64,000 bases of DNA from Deltaproteobacteria bacterium (GTDB lineage: Bacteria; JAGRBM01; JAHCIT01). The stretch lies in the NCBI GenBank assembly GCA_026129095.1, contig JAHCIT010000002.1:1-64000 (forward strand), written 5' to 3'. The notes below the pieces were generated by a model that saw only the letters and a program-made list of their open reading frames with translations, searched no databases and had not been told where the DNA came from. Both the position numbers and the translations under genes were made by a program. The number at the start of each line of letters is the position of its first letter. The stretch's first letter is position 1. Shown in pieces: positions 43,194-58,100 of this stretch.

Positions 43194-46100
43194 TCAGGGC
43201 GGACAGCCCGTGGCCGGGCAGCCGACCGACCGCCGGTAGTTGACGGCAGGCACGCTGGGCGCCGATATCCTCACTTCCGTGCTGACGCCATCGAAGCTCG
43301 GCCAGTAGAGATCGGCGGTAGCCGTGCCGTCCTTGGGTGCGCTGGCCCCGACATTGGCCCGGACCGTCGCAAAACCGCCCGGCCGCGACAGGCCGCCGGC
43401 GCACTGGGGCGGGGCTCCGCCCGGATTCCGCAGGGCTTCCTGGCTGCACAGGAGGCGGCCCTTGGCGACCGTCGTGTTGTGGGCCGGATAGAGCAGTTCG
43501 GCGTTGAAGGTATCGCCCGACAGGGCCTTCACCCTCGCGCCGGAAATCTCGATCCGGTCCACATGGAAGGCGTGCAGGCCGCTGCCATTGGTCGGGTTGT
43601 TGGGGCTGTAGCAGGCTGCCGGAGAAGTCGGGTGCGTACCACCCGGAGGGTTGCCGCTGCATGCGCCGGTCGCGCCCATGGTGTGGTAGTAGCTGTAGTT
43701 CGACACCATATGCGAGGGGAGCACCGTCTCGCCGTTGTAGAACACGTCCTTGAAGTAGATCGGCATGGAGCTCGGGTTCGGGTTGCCGGCAACGCCGGCG
43801 GCGATCGCCATCTTCTCGTTGACCGAGTTCGTTTCCACATAACGCGTGTAGTATTCGCGCCAGTTCTGCCCGCTGGCGTTGCCCGACTGCTCCACCATGG
43901 CGAGGAACAGGCCGGTCCGCGACCACACGCGATGGCGGCCGGCCAGATGATCGGTGTTCGCGGTCGCACACGGGATCGCTGCTCCCCCCGTGGGACGCAC
44001 CTCCTGGTACTGGTTCGCAAGGTCAGTGTTCACCTGGCTGGTGCACCGGACGATCCGGGTATGGACACGGTTGTAGCCGCCCATCCACAGCGCCCGCCGG
44101 GGGAGTCCGATGACGCGCAGGGCGAAGGTTCCCATGCCGCCCTGCCCGTATTCGGTCGTCAGCAGGTCCGTCGTCCGGATGTTGGCGGGGATGTCGCTCG
44201 TGTCGATGTTGATCGGGATGGGCGGATCTTCCGGACTGCCGCCATCCTGGTTCGCAATCCCCTTGTAGTGCGGTTCAAGCCACAACGAGGAGGTGTAGGC
44301 GCTGATGAACGGCACCAGGACCGTATGGGTGACGTGCTGCTGGTTGCCGTTGCCGGGGTTGGTGGTCGGGAACCAGCCTCCTTCACCGGGGAACCAGTTG
44401 GTGGCACTGTAGTTGAACGGCATGGCGGCGAAATCAATGCCCATCCGGCCCGACTTCACCTCGTCCGCGCCGGCGATCCGCTTCGGAATCATCAACTCGT
44501 GGTTCAGGAAGCCCGGAACCAGGTTGTAGTCCGCCGTCAGCACGATCGTCACGAAGATGCCGATGATCGTGTATTCGTATTGGAGCCGGCGGCCGACGTT
44601 GGCGTTGTTCGGGCTGAAGATGCCGGAGGAGTTGTCGGCGTAGTTGAGCCGGACGGCGCCCACCTGCGTGGAGAAGCCGGCCTCGTCCACGACCCGGTCT
44701 GCCGGCCCAGGCGAGATCCCCCACCAGCCGGAGGCATCCTCGGCGGCGGGAATCGCGCCGCCGCCGTCAGGCGCTGCCGCCGGGTTGTAGTTGTTGCGCA
44801 GGCAGTTCCGGTACCGCTCGTTTACGGAAGTCGGGGATGTGCCACTGCAGCCGCTCATGCAGCGGGACTGGGTGAACAGCATGACGTGATGCCACACGCC
44901 GTCGGCGCCGCGCTCGAAGTTGCCCGACGAACAGCTGAGGCGCCACGCGTTGTTCTGTGTCGTGGCATTGAAGCTGCCGCGGTTATTCACGAAGTGGGCG
45001 TATTCATACTGGCAGGCGTTATCGACGGCCGTGCTGCCGACCACGCAGAACTTGTCGTCGTTCGCCGTGTTCGGGTTCGCCCAGACAAACCGCAGGCCCC
45101 GGATATCCACCGCGTTGCCGGCGCAGTTGACGAGACCGGGGACCGCGTTGAGGTCCGCCACGCTCGTCATGTCGCACTGCTCGGACAGCCACTTGATATC
45201 ATCCAGCTCGATCCATTCGCGCAGGGTTCCCGGCGCGGCCGAATCGGGCTTGGGCGTCACGGCGGCGACACGGGCGGTGAAGTCCCCGTTGGCCGCCACC
45301 TGCGCCGGAGCGGCGCCGGGGTCGAACCCGAGGATGCGGATCCGGTCGCCCGGCATGTAGCCCGCCAGCTCGTGCAGCACCACGACGTTGTCGCCGTCGT
45401 TATTCTCGTTGTTTTCCTCTGTGCCGCAACTGGCAGCGGCACACACGCCGGTGCCGCCGCACAGGCAGACCTCGGGCAGCGTGTCGTTCTCGCTCGCCAT
45501 CAGGCTGGTGTCATAGTGGACGGTGGGCCGCCGCACGATGCCCGCATTCAGCCGGAGGCCCATGTAGGCGCCCGCCACCTGCGGATAGCCACGGACGCGG
45601 ATCGCGTTCTTGGGCTGGGTCACCTGGAACGTGACCGGGATCGGCTGGGTCCACGGCCGCCGGGTGGCTTCCGTGCCGGGAACGGTGGGGTTGCCGCCCG
45701 TGCCGGCTCCGCTGCTGGCGCTGACCGGCGAGAGAACCACCTCGAACGCGTTGCATCCGCTCAGGACGGGCCACACGCCCGCGCCCGTGCCGGCACCCGC
45801 GCCGTGCAGGTCTGGCTTCTTCAGGCTGGCACGGATCAGTGAGGAAGCATCCGGATCGTTGTTGAGCAGGTTCACGATATTCGCGCCCGATACCCCGTTG
45901 GTCAGCGTTGCCGGTATCAGTACGAGCTTGTTCAGCACGGTGATCCCGCTGACCGGCGTCGTGCAGTCGCTCCGGAAGTTGGAGACCCGGACCGAGATAC
46001 CGGTGCCGGCCTCGCCCGCGTTGCGGGCGGTGAAGAGCACGGCGTTGTCCGCATTGCTCGGATCGATTGTGCCCTGGTTGATGGTGGGCCGGTCGTACTG

Positions 46101-49100
46101 GGTGAAAACCCTGACCTGGAGACGCTGCGGACCGGAGCCCACCATCACCTGGGTCAGGTTCGTGCCGAAGACCGTGCCGGCGTTTGTGACGGTGACCGGA
46201 CCGTAGGACTGCGCCGACCCCGGGCTGGCGGCAAGTAGCTGCGCGTTGCTGCTGCCGGGCGCCGCCTGTGCATAGAGCAGATCCTGCGCTGCGGCGGAGG
46301 CATTCAGCATGGCGATCACGAAGTCGCGGTTGCGGTTCCAGAGGACGTTCACGGTCACGAGCGAACTGGCCACCAGGACCGACTCCGTGCCGCCGTTCGG
46401 CAGCGCATTGACGACCACGGTCACGCCCGCGCCCGCAATACCCGGCCGGCGGGAAGTAAACAGGACATCGTTCACGAGCGTGCCGGTCGTGCCCAGGTTG
46501 GGCAGGTCAATGACGTTGAAGGCGTAGTCGTTGGCGAACTCCATCTTGGCCGGCGCCGGTGGCGGCAGCGCATTGACGGACCAGTCGAACGGAGCGATGA
46601 GCTGGGCGTAGTTCTCCACCTGCGGACTCACGCAGGAACCCGTCGTGCACGATCCGCCGGCGGTATCAACGCTGACGCGCACCTCGTGCAACCCGGCCGC
46701 CGGGCTCATCGTGTAGACGCGCCGGTAGCGGCCAGCCGACAGCACGTTCGGCTTGAGCGCGATCTGCGGATTGCCGCCAACGGTGACATCCTGGCCGAAG
46801 CTGCTGCCGCCGGGGCAGCGGACACCATAGGTTCCGCCGGGGCAGAAACGGGCCGCACCGACGGCACTGTTGGTGGCTGCGGTCAGGTTCGGGACGCCCT
46901 GGTAATACAGCTGAACGCCGCCGAACACGGCCGTCGTGTCGGCGGTGCAGGAGCGGTTGGCGTTGGCTCCGGCCGTGCTGCCCAGCGGACAGTTGACCTG
47001 GTTGTTCCAGTCCGGCATCGGAATGTACACGCCGTTGCGGAAGTCGGAAGCGGGGATGGCGGACGTCATGACCAGCTGCGGATCGTTCGCCGCGCTGGAG
47101 ATGACCCGGAGCCGGGTTCCCAGAGCGCTGGGCGCACCCTTGACGGTCGTCGTGAAGACGGTCTGGAGCGCCGTCGAGAGTCCTCCCGGGGTGGTCAGCA
47201 GGGTGTCGTATTCGGCCGCGGTGTAGATCAGGCCCCGCATGCCGTCCATCAGGCCGGTGGAGGAGGCCATGACGAGGCCCTGCGTCGCGTGCGGGCAGTA
47301 GGCGGGTCTTGCCGCCGTGTAGTTGTTGCACGAACTGGGCGAGATCCGCATGACACGCCCCGAATCCCATATCTGCTTCTTGGCCGTGTTGCCGCTGCCG
47401 ATCTGGATGTTCCGGATGTAGGAGTGGACGTCGGTGGTCGGCGAATGGCCGGCGCCCGTGCCGCGCCAGGCGGACAGGAAGACGCGGCTGCCGCGGGCGA
47501 TCGGCTCCGTGCTGCCCGTGTCGAACGCCCCGATCTCGATGCCGTCGGGAACCGGAATCCGCCGGTAGTAGAAGTTGCTGATGGGGTCGGGCTCGATATT
47601 GGTGCCGCCCCAGTCCTTGACCGGGCGCGAGGTATGGTAGTGGATCCGCGGCGCGGCCGGCACGCCGTACTGGTCCAGCGTGCGGTGATCGATGACCGGC
47701 GACGTGCAGGTGAGCGTTCCGCCCGCCGTGCAGGAGAAACTCCGCATGGTGAATCCATACGCCGGGTCTGGCGCCGGGGGCATGCCGAAGATCGCGCCCG
47801 TGCGCAGGGTCTTGGAACCGTCGTCCGGACGGACCGACTTCATGTCAACGATGACCGACGGGGCGGCCGGGACTCCGTTAGCCACCGCCGCGTTGCCCTC
47901 CACCATCGGATAGAAGATTTCATATTCCAGGTAGTCGCCCGGAGCCCACACATAGGGCCCGATGCTGTTGTTCTCGCCCGTACCGAGCACCGTCTGCGAT
48001 ATGTCGCCGCCAGCCGACCAGCCGGAGAACTGGAACTTGAGCAGCCGCGGCATCAGGATGTTGTAGTACGCGTCGATCGTCTGCGCCGTCGGCGTGGCCG
48101 GAGCGGCCGGGTTCCGGTATTCGGTGAAGACGTTTCCGAACTGGTCCAGCATCGCCATGTCCAGGAACAATGCATCATCCTGGGACGGCTCGCCGATCGT
48201 GATGTTGTTGACCACGGCGGGGTCGTCGATGGCCGGCTGGCGGTAGACCGGCCGGTCTTGACCCGTGGAGGTCACGTTGCGCCAGCGCCAGGGCCGCGGC
48301 GCATAGCCCGTCCGCATGGTGAAGGTGAACGGACCGGAATCGCCGCCGCGGTTCATGTAGTCGTTGACCACCGGGTTCGACTGGAGCGGACAGATGGCGT
48401 TGATCGTGAACTGGTGCCCGGGGGCCGAGTTGCTCGGCAGCCCGGGTGTCACGGTGATCGTGTTGGTCGCCGGCGTGTAGGCGCTGATGGTGCGCGTCTG
48501 GCCCGTATTCGGCCCGGTGTTGAACGTGAGCGTCCGGTTCACCAGATCAGCCGACGTGTAGTAGGTCTCGTTCAGCTTCTGGGCGGTGAATACGGTCATG
48601 GGCGTCCCGCCGACCGTGAACACGCTGAAATCGGTCAGACCGCACCGGACCTGCACGTCGAGTTCCGCGTCGAACGGCATTTCGCTCGGCCGGATCGGCA
48701 CGATCACACGGCCGTTGACGTTGTTGGCCATGATCTCGGCGCGGTTCTCCGACCGGGCGATCACCCGGCCCATGGCGCCAGCGATGGAAATATCGTTGCC
48801 GACCACGCACCCGCTCGCCGGACAGATATCCACGCCCTTGCGGATGTAGTTGGCGGCGGAAACCGCGGGGAAGGCCGCCGAGATGGTATTGGCCTCGTTG
48901 AGCCCGCTCCAGACCGCCACTGTCGGGTGGCAGGCCGTCGGGTTGGCAAGCGCGGTTGGGTTATTGGCCGTTCCGTCGCACAGTTCGATGCCGTTCGCCA
49001 GCGTGCTGCTGCCGTCGTAGATATTCACCTTGACATCGTTGCCGTTCACGATCCGGACGAACGAGACATATGCCTCGGCCCGTCCCCTGACCGGATGGGT

Positions 49101-52100
49101 GGCGCCGTCGAACACGAAGTAGACGCCGCTCCAGGGCTGGTTCGGTTCCTGGCGTATCCAGAATCCCTGGTGCGAAACCTCACTGGTACCGGAACGGGTC
49201 AGCGGAATCCGGCGGATCAGCCACTTGTCGGCGGCAAGCTCCGAAAGGTCCACGTTGGTGTCGATGCGGGTGCCGTTCAGGTCGGTGCTGCCGTTGTAGC
49301 TCATCGCCAGGTACTGCAGGCAGCGCCTGTCGCGGTCCGACATGCGGGCAAACCGGTTGCGCGTGTTCGGATCGAACGGATCCACGCGGGTATTGGGCAG
49401 CGTCGGCGCATTGGTGTGGCAGTTGTCACCGGTCAGGATGCCGCCGTCCTTCTGGCCTCCGAAGGGGGTGGCCCATGGGACCGCGTTGGTCTGCATGCCC
49501 TCGAATACGATTTCCACGGCCGCTCGCCGCACATGCGATGTCGAGGGGATCAGGATGCCGTACTCCAGGACGTCGCCCGCGACGATCTGGTACTGGGTCC
49601 GGCCGATCGCCGGCTGCTCGTCGGTCCCCGGCCGGTTTCCGCCCACCGGCGTCGTCATGATGCCGGGCTGCCACAGGTGGTACCAGAGCATGCCGTTGGC
49701 TGCAGGTCCCAGGTTGTTGTAGCCGGCGAAATGGAGGGCATTCGTCACGCCCTGCAGGGGGCTGGACGGCCGGCTGAGGGTAATGACCGCGTTGTCCAGC
49801 GGCGCCGACCCGCTGATCGCGCCGCCCATGCTGTCAACGCCCGGAATCTGTCCCTTCCGGGCAGTCACATCGAGCAGGTAGTTGCATCCTGTGACGCTGG
49901 TGGCGCCTTCGGCGCATGCGACCGGCACTGCCGGGGCCCCGTAGCCGTCGTTCACGCGGATCTGGGTTTCGGTGGTGGCGGCGATCACGCGCGGCGGCAG
50001 TTCGCGCGGCGTGAACTTGAGCGGCTGCTTGGGCTCCTCGAAGAAGGCCGTGCTGAAGCTCCGGATCAGGCGGACGAGGTCCGCTTCGGTGGTCGTGATG
50101 CCGGTCGTCATGTCCGTCCGCGTCCGGAGACGGGTGACGCTGCTCAGGAAGTCGAACACGTCAATCGACTCGACGCAGGTATTGCTGGTGAGCGAGAACG
50201 TGTTGCCCGCCGCCATCGCCGCCGGCAGGGCCGGCGAGACGGTCAGCACACCGCCCGCATACCCGGTCACTGTGCGCGTCTGGCCGATGTTCAGGGCATT
50301 GCCCGTCAGCACCTTGAGCGACCAGCCCTTGTAGAAATCAAGGGCGGTGGACGGCAGCGGCACGGTCGTGACAAACGCGCTGGTGGTCGGAGCCGGCGGA
50401 CCGGCTCCGACTGTGGCCGACGCAATCGGGTTCAGGGAGGGATGACCGCAGAACAGCTTGCCCGAATATCCGGGGAAGAATGATATGTAGGGCTGGTTCG
50501 GATCGGCCGACGCACTCGTCATGACCTTCGCCATCTGGAAGATGCGCTCGATCGGGGTGGTCATCGTGCCGGCCCCGAGCATCGTTTCCTCTTTCTGGGA
50601 AAGCGGCGGGATCGTCATCACCAGAAGATCGAAGAACGGCAGCGTATCGAACAGGACGATATCCTCGGCGATGCCGTCAAACAGGTCGGGATCCGTGTAC
50701 GTCGTCAGCATCAGACGGCGGATCAGCGGGATCATCAGCTCGAAAGGCGTTGCATTGTCGGTACCCTGGTCGAGGTCGATCGGGGGCATGCCGCGCACGC
50801 TGGCCCGGCACTCGACGGCCGGATAAGGGGAAGTCGGGTCAAGCTGTCCGATCGTCCGGGTGGGGTTGGCCGCATCAATGCAGCCCAGACCCACGGCGGC
50901 CTCCTGGCAGGTCTGGAGCCGGTAGGGCGTTTCGCCCAGCCGCGGCAGGTACACGTAGTCATCGATCTCAGGCGTGTTGGCCGTGGCGATCGAGCAGTCA
51001 GCCGGTACCCGGTTCGGGCCGGGCGTGGGGTTGGGCTTGATGTCGATCGGGATGAGCAGGGCCAGCAGCGCGTCCAGCAGCGGCTCGACCGGGCGGAGCT
51101 GCTGCGGGTTGGCAGCCGTCGACTGAAGGGGCGTGTTGAACAGCAACTTGAAGACTGGCAGGCCCTTCTCGAAGTCGGTCATCTCCTGCGGCCGGGTGAC
51201 GGGATATCCGAACCCGAGGCGCACCATCGGAATGGCAGCAGTGCCGCCCATCACGGTCTGGACCTTGCGGATCGCCGTCCCGTTGGTCGAGACGAAATCC
51301 ATGTGGTCCGGCGGAACCGCACCGGTGATGTTCGCGGCCTGCCGCTGCAGGACCTCATGCATCGTCCGGCCAGCCGGGTACTGCGCCGTCGGGGCCATGT
51401 AGGAGGAGGCATCGAGACCGATCTCGATCGGCTCGGCACCGGTCTGCTGGATGAACACAAACGCCACACCGCCCGCCGGCACAGTCACCGGTGGGTAAAC
51501 ACCGATGGTCTGGAAACCTTCACGCGGACGGACGTAGAAATCCATTTGCCGCTTGGCGACAAATACCGACCCGCCCGGACAGGCACTCAGGCCATGAACC
51601 AGTGCATTGTCACAATTGATCCCCGCAAAGAAGTTGGCATTCGGCGTCCAGCCCGCGCCGATCATGGCGGTATCCGTCCAGCCGGCAGGGTTCGAGCTGT
51701 AAACCACGATATGGGCGCGTGCAGCACGGTCAACCACGCTGCCTGCCCCACCGGCGCGGCCGGAGTGGTAGAAGGTAATTCCGCTACCCTGGACCGGCTG
51801 TCCCGACAGGTTCTGGAACGACAGTCCGGCACTGAAATGCGGGTCGGAGACGCCACGCGACAGGGAGTGCGACGCGACGCCTTTATCCCAGCGGGAGATG
51901 AAATCGGCGATACCGTCGCCCGGGGCCGCGCCGCCGCCGAAGCATTCGTCGATGATTCCGTCCGGCTTGGGCTCCCAGACCGGTGCTGTCACGGCCGGTG
52001 TGCAACTGCCATCGGGGTTGGCGGTCCGCACGTCGAGACCGCCCAGGCCGGCGCCACCCAGGAACGGCTTCAGCATCGAGTTGAAGTCCCGCGCCCCGCC

Positions 52101-55100
52101 CGTGGAGCAGGGATTGTTGGCGTTGGTATCCCACGGCAGGTACGACCGGGCCGTCACCGTGCTGTAGCACTCGGCCGCCAGCGGGCTGGCGGACGTGGTC
52201 CGCCACCAGGAGCTGGTGGCGTTCAGCGACCCGATGATGTCAAGAACCGGATCGATAAAGGCGACGCACTTCGACGCATCGGCCGGCGAGCAGCCCGCCG
52301 TCTGCGAGTTCAGGCGCAGGTTTGATTTCGGGTTGTAGGGATTGATCGTGTTGTCGAACGACCGCTGTAGCGCAAACTGCTCGGTCGGATCCTTGATCGC
52401 GCCATCCCGGAGGAACGGGATCAGCTTGGCGACAGGCGCCCGGCCTTCGACCCCTAGGTAGGTCTGTCCGCCGGTAGAACCCAGCAGGTTGCCCACGGCG
52501 TCGATCATGCCATCACGGATCGCCGGGAACGGCTTGAGGGAGAAGATCGCGTTCCGCAGCCGGCGCGCATCGCCATTCAGCGGATCGCTGTCGATGTAAT
52601 ACATCACCGTGTCGAGCAGCAGCCCTTCGGTATCGCACCGCAGCACGTCGGCAATGATCGAATCGAGGTCTGTCGCATCAAATGCGGGAATATCCGGATC
52701 CTGGTTCAGGTCGTTCAGGATTCCCTGGCCGATGGCCCGGAGCGCCCGTGCAACGCTGGTCCTCTGTCCGGTCTGGAGAACGAAATCGACCGCCCGCGGC
52801 TGGGTGGCCGCAACGATAATGCCGGGATCATCAACCGCCACCGCGTCGATCACGATCCGGTCGTTATTGAGCCGCTCGATGACCCGGTAGAGGTGGCCGG
52901 TATGGGAGCGTTTATCAGTGGGCGTGAAGGTCATGTTGAATGCAGTGCCGTCTTCCTGGTCAATGATGCAGACACCGCCGGTGAGCGCATCACGCGTGCA
53001 GGTAATCCGGACATAGTCGGCATTCACTGACGGGTCGCAGAACCCGTTCGCATCCGGGGAGCAGCCGGTCACCGACGTGACGACGGGGTTGAAGGCGCCG
53101 GACGAGAAAATCTGCCCGTAACCCCTGGTCTGATAGGTGGCCGACAGCGCCGCACAGCCATTGGTGGCTGCCGTCGCGTTGCAGATGACGCCATTGGTCC
53201 GGGACTTGACGCCGGCCATCTGGTACATCGCCGGAAAGAGCGGATAGAGGAACGGCTCCTTGTCCCGGGCGCCGGTCATCGGAATCCCGTCAAACGGGAC
53301 CGTCGAACCGTCGGCCGGCGAGATCATGTTGTCGATGGCCGAGAAAATAATGTCGAAACCGGTCATGCCCTGCGGCAGCTTGGGGTTGTTGGCCGCTGAC
53401 ACCTCGCGGGCATCGCCGAGTATTTCGAAGATGCCGTCGAGCACCTCCCGGTCCGGGCCCTCTTCCAGGGCGGCAAACGCGCTGACGATCGCCGGCGCAC
53501 CGAATCCCAGCACTTCGATCTGGGACAGGCTCGCAAGCACCGCCGGCGACTGCCCCCACAGTAGCCGTTGCGTGCTGCCGCAGTTGTTGAGCGCGCAGTC
53601 GGCATTGCACTTCGACTGGTAAAGCCCCAGATGCTCCTGGCCGCTCGCTTCCTTGGGGTTGATGGTACCAACCATCTTGACCAGGAGCCGCTGGAGCGGC
53701 GGGAAGGCATCGTTGTCGATCAGCGGGCCAATGGCCCTCGACCGGTCGATAGTGCCGGTCAGCCGGAGCTTCGTGTCCACCGACAGGGTCCGGTTGCCAG
53801 TATCAGCCGCAATAAAACCGGTGCACTCAGGCGTTTGTGCCGGACTTCCGAAATCCTCCGAGTCGTAGCGGATCATGGATGACAGGGAGCCAGTCAATAC
53901 GCCGCGGGCGCCATAGAGGGAGGTGAACAGCGCTTTCAACTGTTCCCGGTCCACCGGCGCCGTCAGTCCGAATATCTTGTTCGTCAGGTTGGCCGATGGC
54001 ATCAGCGGCGGATTCGAGAAACCGGAGATGTCCGAGATCAGCTTGTTAATGCTGAGCAGGAAGTCGCCGTTTCCGATAATCGGAACCTGCGAACCCAGAT
54101 CGACGCCCATCGTAGTCCGGAACGCCTCGTCCAGCCCACGAAGCAGGTCCGGCGAATCCCAGCAGTCGATGGGTGTTTCCGGCAGGGCAGCGGACGACCA
54201 GCCCTGCACGTCCACCTTCCAGCGGGCGCTCGCATTGTAGGTGCTGCCCAGATTCGTACCGCACCCTATATAGGGGTTCGGAAGCTGCTGGGTCAGTTTC
54301 CCCTTGGTGTTGCAGTCGTTGGAGTTCGTGAGGACGTTGGCTGACCCGCCGCACTCATTGGCCGAACCCGCCACAAGGGTCCCGTCCTGCCGGTTGCAGC
54401 GGGGGTCGCTGTCCGCATCGCAGCAGTTCAGGTTATCGCACAGGTACTGGTCATAAGGATTCCGTCCGCGGCTCCGGATTCCTACGGTGCCCTGGAGATT
54501 GTGCTGGTGCATGTAGTTCGCATCGCCCGCCGTTGGAATGGCGGACGGGTAAGGTATCGGCTGGCTGGTCGAACAGCTTCCGCTCGTCCATGCCAGGCCG
54601 TTGGCGCACATCACCGGGCTAGGGAAAGCGCGGTCTGGCGGCCACTGCTGCGCCCAGCCGGCCGTGCGGTTTCCGCTCTCGACCCAGTACGTGGAGTAGT
54701 AACGCTGGGCGGCACCTGCCGGACGCGATGCGCTGTCGTCGGTGCTGCCAGAACTGTTGAACCAGCGGTTATACGAGTCGCGCGGACCGGGGATGAACCG
54801 CCGCGGATTGGCCCGTACGTTGCCGGCCGGTGTGTTGGCGCCCGTATGCCAGGCGGCCATGGTGGGCAGCGCCTCCATGATGGCGTCACGTTCGGACTGG
54901 CCCATTTCGTTGTTGAGCATGTCGCTCATGAGCTGCCAGAGGTCACGCCTCGGATCGAAATCCTTGCTTCGGAGCGCCACGCAGGCGTTGGTCTCGGTAA
55001 CAGTCGGCGCCCGCCATCCGTTGACGCAGCCGCCGGCGGTGCCGGTACAGGCCTTGGGGCAGGTGCAGCAGGAGGGCGGATTCTTGACGAACAGCTCGTC

Positions 55101-58100
55101 AAAGGTGTCCAGGAAGCCGGCCATCGGCGTGTTGTGGACCCTCTCGAAACAGGGCGCCGGCCGGGGCGGATATCCGGGCCGCGTACAGGTGCCGGTGCTC
55201 TTGAACGGCGCCTTGGCCGAGGTCAGCAGGTCGGCCATCGAATCCAGAATGACATCCACGTTGGGAAGACCGGCCAGACGGCAGGCCGGAGCGGTCAGGG
55301 TTTCCGTACCCGGTGTGCCGCATTCCGGAATCTGCGACCGCCGCCCGCGGTTATCCTGATCGAACGCCTGGCCGACAACCGGGAAAATCCGCTTGGTGAG
55401 GCCCAGGTCGTGGGCCGTGACCAGCATGTTCAGAAGGTCGTCCGTATCCGGGAACTGGAGGATGATACGGGTAATCTGGCTCAACAGGTTCTCGTCGGTA
55501 ATGAACTCCAGGGCCGGATACAGGAGGCCGAGCGCGTCCTCGTCGGGGAAGATCAGCTCACCCGACGAGCAGAAATCGGCTGGCGCACGGCCCGCTCCGA
55601 GCCTGATGATCCCTTCGAGACGGCCGGTGCTGTTGTTGCGGCACTCCATCCGGCGGAATCCGTCCACGCGCCTGAGTGTCGCCCCCGGCGACGTGCAGCT
55701 GGCATACAGGGGAGTGATCGCCACCGGAAGTATCTGGCCGCCCAGGGTACATTCGGCCGCATACCGGCGCCCGGTCTGGTTGACCAGGGCCGCCAGCGTC
55801 GGAATCAGGCGGGCGATCGGGCTGTCGCGGACATTCGATGAACCGTCATCGATCGGCTCCAGAACGCACTGGACGACCTCGATCATGCCAGTCAGGTCGG
55901 ACACGCCCGTGGACGGATCGATCGCCAGAATTTCATGCAGGACGGTCCGGAGGCCCTTCAGGGTGGGATCCTTATAGGTAATGCCGGCATCACAGGCGGG
56001 GCTCGGGCCACCGACCGCGGCACACTGGTCATTCATCAGGATGTACAGCGCCCGTCCAAAAGACCGGCTGTCGCTGTTCTGGTCAATGACGATCCGCGTC
56101 TGGTCCACGCACCAGGCCGGCGCTCCGGTCACGCCGCAGTAGCATTCGTTCAGGCTGTTCTTGAACACGATGCTGGAGTAGTTGGCGTTGGCGCAGACCA
56201 CCTCGCCCGCTTCGGGGGCAATGCCGTTGGCGTTGGCGTCGTAAATGAACGCCGAGTTTCCGTTCACGCTGTCAACGAAGAAATACGAGTCGTAGAGATC
56301 GACTATGCCCTCAAGGACGTCATAGAGCAGCGGTATGGTTTCGCGCCGTTCTGTTGCTGTCTGGCCGGAATACACAACCTCCACATCCATGATGCGAAGC
56401 CGGTTGATCACGTCGATCGTGCTCCGAATATCCTCGAACGCCAGCAGGTCAAGAAATGCCGGAGTCGCCCGTACGAACGGAGAGCTTGACTTGTCCTGCG
56501 AGGAACCGCCCTCGACACGGAACCGGCCTCCGTCCAGCGACAAAAGCGTTCTGAACGTCGCCGTCAGGGACTCGATGCCGTCCTGTGTCAGGGGGTTGTT
56601 GTCGGGGTCATACATCGCATCAAGCGTGATGAGGGGCAGTTCGCGGAAGATCTGCCGGTCGATACCGTTCTTGATCAGGTTCAGGATGGTGACGATATCG
56701 CTGTCCGGATTACCGTCGGAGAACAGCCCAGGGAAGATGTCCTGAAGGCCGCCGAGGGCGGTAAGCGCCATCGGATTGGTAAGGATCTGGGAGCCGATAT
56801 CCGCCTCGCCCACCGAACCCAGAACGAAGGCGAAAGCGTCAAAGAACGCGCCCAGTACGTCATGCCCTCCCCGGACACTCGTCGGGTTTTCGGTCAGCGT
56901 CGTGAATATCTTGTCCAGGAAACAGCTGAAGAGGGTTTGCTCGTTGCCAAACCGGTCATCCGGGCAGTTGCCGTCGATATTCCCGAAGATCCCGATGAAG
57001 TCGTTGACGGTCGCCTGGCCGGCTGTCAGCACCACACCAAAGTTCACCGACACCGGGGCTGCGGAGGTAGCGGTGACATTGGGCGGAACCGCGAGATCAG
57101 CGGCCCACACTTCCATGCGGTAACCACCCCGTTCCTCGGTTTCGTCGCCCAGGGTGTAGCCCGAAAGCTGATGGCCCGTCAGCTGCGGGAAACTGAGCGG
57201 ATTGATCCGGCAGTTACGGGCCCTTGTCCGGACCATGAACTGGTCACCGGCCAGCGGCACCGTCGACGCAGCCGGGCTGATCGTGAACCGGCGCGGGGTC
57301 GGGCTCATCGAATAGGCCGTCACGGTAAACGCCTGACCGGCTAGGGGGCCCGAAATAAAGGTGATTTCATCGCCCGCATAGATGTTGTCCGAAGACGACA
57401 GGTTGCTCGTCCCGTTGAACTGTGTGGTGGTGATGCTGCCCACGCCGACCGTGGTTTCGGCGGACCTGACCTTGTCCCAGCTGTACAGGAGGAAGCTGTT
57501 ACCGACCGCCGGGTTCGCGGAAAACGGCTGATCCATGATCAGGCGCCGGTTTGCTCCGCTGTACTGGGACACCGTGCGCGTCTGGCCGCTCGCCGGGCCG
57601 CTCGTGAACCGGAGCTGCCAGCCTATGTAGTAGTTGTCCTCGTTGACCAGTGAAGATGCGCCATCAAACACCGACGCGGGGACATTCGACACGGCGGCAA
57701 CCGTCGCCGCCCTCTGCATCGGGCCAGTGTCATGGTTGAAGAAGGTCGCCGGATAGCACTGGTCCGCCGGAACCGGCAGCGGCACAACCCGGTTCGAAAA
57801 ATCATAGTTCATCTTCGCGACGGTCCGGGATGGATTGGATGGATCCATCAGGACATAGACACCCTGATACAGCCGGAATCCCGTAGGGCCAGTGGAGGGA
57901 TTGCTGTCCCCGTCGGTATTTAGATGCGCATCGGTAATGGAGATGCTGGGCGCCACCGTCACGTTGGTATACCCGTCGGAGACACCACTGATGACCAGCT
58001 GGGGAGCGGCGCGGTCGGTCATGTAGCCGAACGGGACCGTCACCTCGGGCTGCGGATTGGCGGCCGCGTCATGCACGACCCGGACGTTGTCGCTCCTGAT

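Noticed and set aside
43479-45842. Long plus-strand open frame (787 codons) opposite the giant gene
   Set aside because: It is antisense to an intact coding frame with a signal peptide and coherent protein pattern; the translation is Arg/Gly/Val/His-rich, typical of high-GC shadow frames.
46686-50483. Plus-strand open frame of 1,265 codons opposite the giant gene
   Set aside because: Same reason: extremely Arg/Gly/Asp/His-rich, no domain, and fully overlapped by the giant gene on the other strand.
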